Below, piece after piece: positions 5,550 through 10,834 of a stretch of DNA of 10,834 bases. Positions within the stretch are counted from its first letter, which is position 1; each line of letters starts with the position of its first letter. The notes under the pieces were generated by a model that searched no databases, had not been told where the DNA came from, and saw only the letters and a program-made list of their open reading frames with translations. Origin of the DNA: DASYYE01 sp035946955 (GTDB lineage Bacteria > Actinomycetota > Actinomycetes > Streptosporangiales > Streptosporangiaceae). A program made the translations under genes and the position numbers. The stretch lies in the NCBI GenBank assembly GCA_035946955.1, contig DASYYE010000579.1, positions 1 to 10,834 of the forward strand, written 5' to 3'.

Positions 5550-5768
5550 ATGGTTTAGGCAATGCTCGGCCTGGCCGGGTAGATGGCTTAGGCGATGAGG
5601 ATCTAGGCCGTCCCGGCGTAGCTGGCATAGGCAGGCTAGGCAGCACGGGCCGTTGCGATCTAGTCGCGGGCATAGGGCTCCTAGACGGAGGCTTAGACGC
5701 GCTAGGCCGAAGTGACATAGCTCGCTTAGGCTTCGATCGCTTAGGCGTCGGCAGAGTCCAAGTCATGA
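5550..5768 (+). CDS. Amber-rich 72-codon reading frame, candidate UAG-recoded small protein
   Basis: The frame starts at ATG 5550 after an excellent Shine-Dalgarno and ends at TGA 5766-5768. It contains 15 TAG codons (5556, 5580, 5589, 5604, 5619, 5628, 5637, 5661, 5673, 5682, 5694, 5703, 5718, 5727, 5742) and no TAA or inner TGA. Every TAG in the stretch is in this frame. The other codons are mainly G/C-ending and give an Ala-rich chain (20 Ala) with Arg, Ser, Gly, Met, Thr and Glu, but no Gln, Trp, Tyr, Phe, Cys, His, Asp or Asn. With X for TAG it begins MVXAMLGLAGXMAXAM. In the middle the X residues fall mostly 3 or 4 apart, as on one helix face. I infer that UAG is decoded as an amino acid here. 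Otherwise only the dipeptide Met-Val would be made and the TAGs would serve a non-coding role. A hairpin follows at 5791. No similar gene is known to me. Confidence 0.62.
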
Positions 5769-5790
5769 CGGCTATGCCCTCAAGCTGACC

Positions 5791-5810
5791 CACCCGCCGC
5801 ATTGCGGGTG
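5791..5810 (+). terminator. Hairpin after the amber-rich frame
   Basis: CACCCGC (5791-5797) pairs with GCGGGTG (5804-5810) around a six-base loop, 22 bp after the TGA. It is a plausible terminator for the ligase, 75-residue protein and amber-frame transcript. There is no T-run. Confidence 0.5.
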
Positions 5811-5890
5811 CACGACTCGCTGGTAGTGCCGAGATGGCACCGGCGGCATCCACCAATCGCTGCGTGCGCAGCAGGTCGAGGCCAATGGAG

Positions 5891-5918
5891 GGCTTTCCGG
5901 CCTCGCGGGCCGAAAGCC
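5891..5918. other. Hairpin with one bulged base
   Basis: GGCTTTC (5891-5897) and GGCC (5899-5902) pair with GGCC (5908-5911) and GAAAGCC (5912-5918), leaving C5898 bulged and a five-base loop. The stem of 11 pairs is stable enough to be part of a structured RNA or a second terminator. Nothing else identifies it. Confidence 0.4.
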
Positions 5919-5971
5919 GGCGTGCTGACGGGATCCATGCACGTCGGCAGGACGGGAAGGCACACAGGACG

Positions 5972-6002
5972 GCGGGCCACAGAGTCGGACTCTGTGGCCC
6001 GT
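5972..6002. terminator. Strong bidirectional hairpin
   Basis: GGGCCACAGAG (5974-5984) pairs with CTCTGTGGCCC (5990-6000) around loop TCGGA. The stem extends by C5973-G6001 and G5972-U6002, about 13 pairs in all. It is typical of an actinomycete terminator lacking a U-tract and could isolate the ABC operon from the upstream cluster. Confidence 0.6.
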
Positions 6003-6044
6003 GCCTTTGTCCATGGCCCGTGCCTTTGTCCATGGCCCGTGCCT
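5995..6044. repeat. 19-bp tandem repeat, two full copies and one partial
   Basis: TGGCCCGTGCCTTTGTCCA occurs at 5995-6013 and 6014-6032, identical, and its first 12 bases recur at 6033-6044. The first copy overlaps the right arm of the 5972-6002 hairpin. It may have arisen by slippage, or it may be a cluster of binding sites. Confidence 0.8.
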
Positions 6045-6231
6045 CGGTGTGGTGGCTCGAAAGCCATGCGGTGCAGGGATACCTGGGCCACTGACACGGG
6101 CGGTCAGTCCAGCCTGAGTCGGACGGCAAAGCCCTACCTCAGGATGATGACGCCGGCGTTGCGGCCCGCCATGCTGGTACGGCCGCCAGGACCATGGCGG
6201 TGTGAGCCGACGAAGGCGAGGCGGGACTGCT

Positions 6232-7212
6232 GTGACCGCACCCACGCCGCTGCGCGCCGGGCCCGCACCAGCGGAGGCGGGCAGTGCGCCGGTCATCCAG
6301 ACCGAGGCGTTGACCAAGCAATACACCCGTGACGTGACGGCACTCGACAGCCTGACCGTCGCGTTCGAGCCCGGCATCACCGGGCTGGTCGGCGCCAACG
6401 GCGCCGGCAAGTCGACGTTGATGAAGATCCTGCTCGGGCTGGTGCCCCCCACCAGCGGCCGGGCCGCGGTGCTGGGTCACGACGTCGTGCGTGAGGGGGA
6501 GCAGATCAGGGGCCTGACCGGGTACATGCCTGAACACGACTGCCTGCCCCCTGACGTCACCGGCACCGACTTCGTCACCCACCTGGGACGGATGTCCGGG
6601 CTGCCGGCGACCGCCGCCAAGGAACGTGCCGCCGACTCCCTGCGCCACGTTGGCATGTACGAGGAGCGCTACCGGCAGGTTGGCACATACTCCACCGGCA
6701 TGAAGCAGCGGGTCAAGCTGGCCCAGGCGCTGGTGGGTGACCCCCGGCTGCTGCTGCTCGACGAGCCGACGATCGGCCTCGACCCGGCGGGGCGCAGCGC
6801 CATGCTGGACCTCATCGCCCGGATCGGCGCGGAGTTCGGTATCTCGATCGTGGTCTCCTCGCACCTGCTCGGGGAGATCGAGCGGATCTGCGACCACCTG
6901 GTGGTGATCGACGGCGGCCGGCTGCTCCGCTCGGACACGATGACGAGTTTCACGCAGGTCAGCCAGGTGCTGGAGATCGAAGTGGACGAAGGTGCGGACG
7001 AACTGGCGGCGGGGCTGGCTGCCCGGGGGCTCGTGCCTGGGCGCAGCGGCCGGGCGCTGCTGGTGCGGATCGAAGGTGACGCCACCTACGACCAGGTCCG
7101 CGACGCAGTGGCGGACCTGGGGCTGCCACTGAACCGGCTGGCGCAGCGCCGCCGCCGGGTTGAGGAGTTGTTCCGTGACACCCAGGAGGAGGAGGGCGAC
7201 GGTGAGCACTGA
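6232..7212 (+). CDS. ABC transporter ATP-binding protein
   Basis: This is a 326-residue ABC-2-type exporter ATPase that should work on the cytoplasmic face of the membrane with the permease encoded next. Counting from GTG 6232, Walker A GANGAGKST lies at about 54-62. The signature YSTGMKQR is near 153-160, Walker B LLLLDEPT near 173-180, and the switch histidine (SSHLL) near 211. A C-terminal regulatory part of about 90 residues follows. A short Pro/Ala-rich extension precedes the domain. GTG at 6202 is an alternative start that adds ten Arg-rich residues; 6232 has the better purine-rich upstream sequence, but neither is strong. Its end overlaps the next gene by 11 bp, showing an operon and coupled translation. 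The substrate is unknown. Confidence 0.92.
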   Translation: MTAPTPLRAGPAPAEAGSAPVIQTEALTKQYTRDVTALDSLTVAFEPGITGLVGANGAGKSTLMKILLGLVPPTSGRAAVLGHDVVREGEQIRGLTGYMPEHDCLPPDVTGTDFVTHLGRMSGLPATAAKERAADSLRHVGMYEERYRQVGTYSTGMKQRVKLAQALVGDPRLLLLDEPTIGLDPAGRSAMLDLIARIGAEFGISIVVSSHLLGEIERICDHLVVIDGGRLLRSDTMTSFTQVSQVLEIEVDEGADELAAGLAARGLVPGRSGRALLVRIEGDATYDQVRDAVADLGLPLNRLAQRRRRVEELFRDTQEEEGDGEH

Positions 7213-8119
7213 CAGCCTCCCGGCGAGCCCCGGTGGTGTCATCCACGACCTCGGCTACCGCCGGTACGAGGGGCGGCGGCTGGGCCGGGCCGCGATCGTC
7301 CGCGCGCTGTACTGGCACAGCCTGCGCTCCGCGTTCGGGATTGGCCGCGGGGCGAAGGCGAAGATCGTGCCGTTCCTGCTGTTCGGCCTCATGTGCCTGC
7401 CCGCGATCGTGAACGCGGTGGCGGCAGCGCGGGGCGCGGGCCGGGTCGTCGAGTACGACACCTACGTGTACCGCTTCCGGACCCTGGTCATGCTGGTCTT
7501 CGTCGCGGCGCAGGCACCCGAAATGGTCTCCCGTGACCTGCGCAGCCACGTGCTGCCGCTGTACATGTCACGGCCGCTGCGGCGGGTGGACTACCCGGCG
7601 GCCAAGTACGCGGCGTTCACCACCGCCTGCCTGGTGGTGCTCGAGGTGCCGCTGCTGCTGCTCTACGTGGGCACGATCGTCTCGCTCCACGGCCTCCACG
7701 CGGTCTGGCTCGAGACCAGGGCGCTGATCCCTGGGCTGGGTATCGGCCTGGCGTGGGCGGTGCTGCTGGCGGCCATCGGCCTGGCCCTGGCCTGCCTCGC
7801 CGTCCGCCGCGCGTACGCGACCGGCGCGGTCGCGGTGTACTTCTTCCTTACCTGGGTGCTGGCCTCGATCCTGATCGGGATCGCGGAGAACGGACCGGCG
7901 GCAGTGGGCGGCACTCCGCCGCTGTCAGCCCGCCTCGGGGGGCTGATCAGCCCGTTCACCGTGCTCGATGGGGTCAGGCAGTGGCTCGGCGGGACATCGC
8001 CCGGCCCCGTCCCGCCACCGGGCAGCGCCGGGGTGGCCTACGGGGTCATGTACGCCGCGCTGCTGGTCATCAGTCTCTGGGTGCTCGACACCCGCTACCG
8101 CAGGGTTGGTGTGTCATGA
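7202..8119 (+). CDS. ABC-2 type transporter permease
   Basis: The 305-residue integral membrane protein starts at GTG 7202, with GGAGGAGG about seven bases upstream inside the end of the ATPase gene. The soluble N-terminus contains VIHDLGYRRYEG, typical of an actinobacterial ABC-2 permease group. It is followed by about six hydrophobic segments: near FLLFGLMCLPAIVNAV, LVMLVFVAAQ, LVVLEVPLLLLYVGTIV, a Gly/Ala-rich one near WAVLLAAIGLALA, VAVYFFLTWVLASI, and a last one near YAALLVISLWVL. The motif VSRDLRSHVLPLYMSRPL after the second segment is the cytoplasmic coupling region common in ABC-2 permeases. It probably pairs with the ATPase upstream. Its stop overlaps the next start (ATGA), so all four genes are co-translated. 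Confidence 0.88.
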   Translation: MSTDSLPASPGGVIHDLGYRRYEGRRLGRAAIVRALYWHSLRSAFGIGRGAKAKIVPFLLFGLMCLPAIVNAVAAARGAGRVVEYDTYVYRFRTLVMLVFVAAQAPEMVSRDLRSHVLPLYMSRPLRRVDYPAAKYAAFTTACLVVLEVPLLLLYVGTIVSLHGLHAVWLETRALIPGLGIGLAWAVLLAAIGLALACLAVRRAYATGAVAVYFFLTWVLASILIGIAENGPAAVGGTPPLSARLGGLISPFTVLDGVRQWLGGTSPGPVPPPGSAGVAYGVMYAALLVISLWVLDTRYRRVGVS

Positions 8120-9045
8120 CCGACATCGAACTGCGCAATGTCTCCCGCTGGTACGGCAACGTGGTCGCGGTCAACGACATCACGATGACGATCGGGCCGG
8201 GGGTGACCGGCCTGCTCGGCCCCAATGGCGCGGGCAAGTCCACGCTGCTGCACATGATCGCCGGCTTCCTGCCCCCCTCACGCGGGGAGGTCACGATCGG
8301 CGGCACCGCGACGTGGCACCACCCGGTGCTGTACCAGACGGTCGGGCTGCTGCCCGAACGCGACTCGGTGTACTCCTTCCTCACAGGCCAGGAGTTCGTC
8401 CTCGCCACCGCGCGGCTGCACAAGCTGGCTGACCCGGAGGCGGCGGCGCGCCGCGTGATCGATGTCGTGGAGATGGCCGGTTCGGCCGGCCGGCGGATCT
8501 CCACCTACTCCAAGGGCATGCGGCAGCGGATCAGGGTCGCGGCCGCGTTGGTGCACGACCCGCAGACGCTGTTGCTCGACGAGCCGTTCAATGGCATGGA
8601 CCCCCGCCAGCGCCTGCACATGATGGACCTGCTGCACGGCCTGGGCGAGGCGGGACGGACGATCCTGTTCAGCTCACACATCCTGGAGGAGGTCGAGCGG
8701 CTGTCCGGCACCATTCAGGTCATCGTGGCGGGCCGGCTCGCAGCCTCTGGTGACTTCCGCGCCATCCGGCGGCTGATGACCAGCAGGCCGCACGTGTTCC
8801 TGGTGCGCACCTCCGATGACCGCAGGCTCGGTGCCGCGCTGATCGGCCGCCCCGCGGTGCGGGGCGTGGAGATGACCGGCCACGGGCTGTCCGTGTCCGC
8901 CAGCGACTACGGCGCGTTCACCCGGGAGGTCGCGGTCCTGGCCAAGGACTGTGACATCCGGCTGCGCGAGCTCCTGCCCGAGGACGAGTCACTGGAGAGC
9001 GTGTTCTCCTACCTCGTCGAAACCGACGGGCCGAAGGCCCGCTGA
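8116..9045 (+). CDS. ABC transporter ATP-binding protein (second ATPase of the operon)
   Basis: The 309-residue ATPase starts at ATG 8116, overlapping the previous stop by four bases (ATGA). Walker A GPNGAGKST is at 35-43, the signature YSKGMRQR at 131-138, Walker B TLLLDEPF at 151-158 and the switch His at 188 (FSSHIL). The Q-loop region is YQTVGLLPERDSVY. A C-terminal domain of about 100 residues may contact the membrane partner or regulate it. It resembles the first ATPase in layout but the two differ widely in sequence, so the operon encodes either two exporters or one complex with two different nucleotide-binding subunits. An in-frame extension upstream lies inside the permease gene and is not real. 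Confidence 0.92.
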   Translation: MTDIELRNVSRWYGNVVAVNDITMTIGPGVTGLLGPNGAGKSTLLHMIAGFLPPSRGEVTIGGTATWHHPVLYQTVGLLPERDSVYSFLTGQEFVLATARLHKLADPEAAARRVIDVVEMAGSAGRRISTYSKGMRQRIRVAAALVHDPQTLLLDEPFNGMDPRQRLHMMDLLHGLGEAGRTILFSSHILEEVERLSGTIQVIVAGRLAASGDFRAIRRLMTSRPHVFLVRTSDDRRLGAALIGRPAVRGVEMTGHGLSVSASDYGAFTREVAVLAKDCDIRLRELLPEDESLESVFSYLVETDGPKAR

Positions 9046-9070
9046 GGAACTAGAGAAAGCAGCCAAAGCC

Positions 9071-9802
9071 ATGTTCGGTGTCCAGGGCCGGGTGGTCGCG
9101 ATGCTCACGCTGCGCGCCACCATGGGCCGTAAGCGTGCCCTGCTGTTCGCGCTGCCACCGCTGATCCTGCTGGTCACCACGGCGCTGCTCAAAGTGGCGC
9201 ACCCAGCCGCGACGGACTGGCCGAGCCACCTGCTCGGCACCTTCGGCTACACCGTGGTCCTGCCGCTGACCGCCCTCATCATCGGCACCAGCGTGCTCGG
9301 CGCGGAGATCGACGACGGGAGCATCGTCGGACTGCTGGCCACACCCGTGCCCAGGTCAGTGGTGGTCGTGTGCAAGTACGTGGTCGCCGTCGTGCTCACC
9401 ATGGCCTTCGTGGCCGTGCCCGAACTGCTCGCTGGGCTGATCGCCACCGCAGGCATGACCAAACTGGCGGTCGGGCTGTTCGTGGGCGCGCTCGCGGGCT
9501 CGGTCATCTACAACGCGATCTTCGTCATGGTTTCTGTGGTGACGACGCGGGCCATCGCTGTGGGCCTGGCCTACGTGCTCGTCTGGGAAGGCCTGCTGGG
9601 CAACCTGGCCGGCGGGGCCCGCCTGCTGTCCGCTGGCCAGTACTCGCTGGGCATCGCCAACGCGGTCGCACACGACTCGTCCCTCAACGCCCAGGTCGGC
9701 TTGTCCACCGCGCTGGTGATGGGCGCGGTGGTGACCGTGCTCACGCTGGTGGTCGCGGTGCGGCGGCTGGAGTCGTTCTCGCTGAAGGGCGACGCCGTCT
9801 GA
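9071..9802 (+). CDS. ABC-2 type transporter permease (second permease of the operon)
   Basis: The 243-residue membrane protein starts at ATG 9071, 25 bp after the second ATPase; a GAGAAAG lies upstream, a weak ribosome binding site. After a short cytoplasmic start containing LTLRATMGRKRALLF come about six membrane segments, among them LPPLILLVTTALL, VVLPLTALIIGTSVL, VVAVVLTMAFVAVPELLAG, a Gly/Ala-rich one near LFVGALAGSVIYNAIFVMVS, and a final VMGAVVTVLTLVVAV. The EIDDGSIVGLLATPVPR loop between segments two and three is the ABC-2 coupling element. It ends the operon; the repeat region follows. The partner is presumably the ATPase at 8116. Confidence 0.87.
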   Translation: MFGVQGRVVAMLTLRATMGRKRALLFALPPLILLVTTALLKVAHPAATDWPSHLLGTFGYTVVLPLTALIIGTSVLGAEIDDGSIVGLLATPVPRSVVVVCKYVVAVVLTMAFVAVPELLAGLIATAGMTKLAVGLFVGALAGSVIYNAIFVMVSVVTTRAIAVGLAYVLVWEGLLGNLAGGARLLSAGQYSLGIANAVAHDSSLNAQVGLSTALVMGAVVTVLTLVVAVRRLESFSLKGDAV

Positions 9803-9810
9803 GCCTGCCC

Positions 9811-10173
9811 CCGCGAGCCGGAGGGCCGCTCCGCCGCCTGGACTGACGAGCGCCTCCGCGAGCCGGAGGGGCGCGGTGCCGTCTGGACTGAGGAGCGAGG
9901 AGCGAGCGCAGCGAGGGAAGGAGCGACGAGGGAAGACGGCGCCTCACGGCGCCCCGGAGGCGAGCGGGCTGGCAGGGTGAGCGCAGCGAGCGCGGGAGCG
10001 ACGAGGGAAGGCGGCGCCTCAAGGCGCCCCCGGAGGCGAGCGGAACTAGCACGAGCGAGCCGGAGGGGCGCGGTGCCGTCTGGACTGAGGAGCGGGGAGC
10101 GAGCGCAGCGAGCGCGGGAGCGACGAGGGAAGGCGGCGCCTCAAGGCGCCCCCGGAGGCGAGCGGAACTAGCA
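9811..10173. repeat. GC-rich intergenic repeat array between convergent genes
   Basis: This gap without a gene is filled by copies of one element. A full copy at 9860-9968 aligns at a constant offset of 197 with 10057-10165. A shorter copy (9979-10051) is identical over 73 bp to 10101-10173, and a degenerate start lies at 9811-9853. Each of the three main copies carries a dyad GGCGCC-N4-GGCGCC (9938-9953, 10013-10028, 10135-10150). The copies are full of GAGCG and GCGAG motifs. The position between converging genes and the hairpins suggest termination in both directions; it could also be a dispersed genomic repeat. Confidence 0.8.
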
Positions 10174-10176
10174 GGG

Positions 10177-10834
10177 TCAGGCGTTCTCGCGGATGAACGT
10201 GCGGGAGGCCGCCCACAGGCACACCACGGCCAGCCCGACGGCGACCCCCGCGCCTTCGGCCACGATGGTGTTCAGGTACTGCCCTTTGAAGACCTCACGC
10301 ATCGCGTCGATGATGTACAGGAACGGGGTGAAGCGGGCGACATCGTGCAGCCACTGCGGCCCAAGGGTCATCGGCAGCATGATCCCGGACAGCAGCATGA
10401 GCGGGAGTACCACCATGTTCACCGCCGGAGCGAGCACGTCCTCGCTCTTGGTCAGCAAACCGACCGCGTAGGAGACCGAGGCCAGGCTGACCGCCACGAC
10501 CGCGATGAAGCACAGGCCGATCAGCACCCCCACCACCGGGGCCCGCATGCCGAACGCCACACCGGCCACCACCAGGATCACCGCCTGGACGAGCAGGGTG
10601 ACCACATCGCGCAGCAGCCTGCCGGTGAGGATGGCCAGCCGGCTCACCGGTGTGACCCTCATCCGCTCGACCACGCCAGCGCGCCAGTCCGCGATGATGC
10701 TGAACCCGACGAACGACGCCCCGAACAGGCCGAGCTGGACCAGCAGGCCGGGCACGAAGAAGCGGTAGGAGTTGCCCGCCGGGAAGCCGGGCACGCCCGA
10801 GCTGGCCACCCTGGTGAGCAGCGGGCCGAAGAAT
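10177..10834 (-). CDS. ABC-2 type permease, DrrB-like (5' end outside window)
   Basis: The visible 218 residues are the C-terminal part of a DrrB/NodJ-type ABC-2 permease; the start lies beyond the right edge. The reading frame is open to the edge (FGPLLTRVASSGVPGFPAG), so the GTG at 10809 is not the start. The sequence shows FVPGLLVQLGLFGASFVG, the coupling motif ERMRVTPVSR, and membrane segments near LLVQAVILVVAGVAFG, VVGVLIGLCFIAVVAVSLA, MVVLPLMLLSGIMLPM and a final GVAVGLAVVCLWAA, ending FIRENA. DrrB-type proteins export drugs such as anthracyclines with a DrrA ATPase, normally encoded just upstream, here outside the window. It converges on the four-gene ABC operon and appears unrelated to it. 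Confidence 0.87.
   Translation of the reverse strand, partial: FFGPLLTRVASSGVPGFPAGNSYRFFVPGLLVQLGLFGASFVGFSIIADWRAGVVERMRVTPVSRLAILTGRLLRDVVTLLVQAVILVVAGVAFGMRAPVVGVLIGLCFIAVVAVSLASVSYAVGLLTKSEDVLAPAVNMVVLPLMLLSGIMLPMTLGPQWLHDVARFTPFLYIIDAMREVFKGQYLNTIVAEGAGVAVGLAVVCLWAASRTFIRENA

Larger units (their letters stand above)
5769..6231. other. 463-bp gap with hairpins and a tandem repeat
   Basis: I see no convincing protein gene here. It holds the hairpin at 5791-5810, a weak dyad at 5826-5840, a stem GGCTTTC(C)GGCC / GGCCGAAAGCC at 5891-5918, a strong dyad at 5972-6002 and a 19-bp tandem repeat at 5995-6044. A promoter for the ABC operon should lie between about 6045 and 6231 but was not identified. 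It was searched by eye on both strands for a tRNA with a CUA anticodon; no cloverleaf with a normal T-arm was found. An unexpected structured RNA cannot be ruled out. Confidence 0.45.

Noticed and set aside
5550..5768. Amber-rich stretch as a CRISPR array, telomere-like TTAGGC repeat or simple tandem repeat
   Set aside because: The units between TAGs differ in length and sequence; only the phase is constant.
5540..5788. GTG-started 82-codon frame over the amber-rich stretch as the true gene
   Set aside because: Its start lies inside the Shine-Dalgarno of ATG 5550, and it would need nearly all of its Leu, Ile and Val from the rarest codons (TTA, CTA, ATA, GTA). Codon use is much more normal in the TAG frame. 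Kept as a competing reading in the findings.
6051..6066. TGGC-TCGAAA-GCCA as a possible tRNA T-arm
   Set aside because: The loop has six bases and the stem only four pairs; no matching acceptor stem, D-arm or anticodon arm could be found on either strand.
5443..6129. Long minus-strand open frame across the amber-rich region
   Set aside because: It is a shadow of the three-base periodicity of TAG. It is Pro/Arg/Ser-rich, lacks a ribosome binding site and runs through the hairpins and the tandem repeat.

Overview
The window looks like chromosomal DNA from a high-GC actinomycete. The genes have strongly G/C-ending codons, GTG starts and mostly TGA stops. The families present also fit: a DUF4232 lipoprotein, a neocarzinostatin-fold secreted protein, and a DUF885 peptidase. 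The species cannot be named from the sequence.

Layout. (1) 57-2993, minus strand: a PCu(A)C-like lipoprotein, a DUF885 zinc peptidase, a DUF4232 lipoprotein and a 33-residue small ORF, with a 55-bp interrupted palindrome inside the first codons of the PCu(A)C gene. (2) 3145-3576, plus strand: a secreted protein of the neocarzinostatin (enediyne apoprotein) family, followed by a strong hairpin. (3) 3577-5768, plus strand: a leader region with two overlapping palindromes, a PaaK-like adenylate-forming ligase, a 75-residue protein of unknown function, and a small reading frame full of TAG. (4) 5769-6231: no ordinary gene, but several hairpins and a short tandem repeat. (5) 6232-9802, plus strand: a tight four-gene ABC exporter operon (ATPase, permease, ATPase, permease). 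(6) 9803-10176: a repeat-filled gap between converging genes. (7) 10177 to the right edge, minus strand: a DrrB-like ABC-2 permease cut by the window end.

The standout is 5550-5768. A near-perfect Shine-Dalgarno sequence (5536-5543) sits six bases before an ATG that opens a 72-codon frame ending in TGA. This frame holds 15 TAG codons and no internal TAA or TGA. Every TAG in the stretch lies in this one frame, and the remaining codons look like normal actinomycete coding sequence. The frame has no Gln, Trp, Tyr, Phe, Cys, His, Asp or Asn codon. This suggests UAG is read as an amino acid here, either a standard one such as Gln or Trp or a non-standard one, in a small Ala-rich, probably helical product. 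Conventional gene calling would miss it because it breaks at every TAG. No suppressor tRNA with a CUA anticodon was found by eye, and the nearby neocarzinostatin-like gene apparently uses TAG as an ordinary stop, so the recoding is a hypothesis. The frame probably shares an operon with the PaaK-like ligase and the 75-residue protein. The ABC operon downstream could export a product, but hairpins separate it and no direct link is shown.
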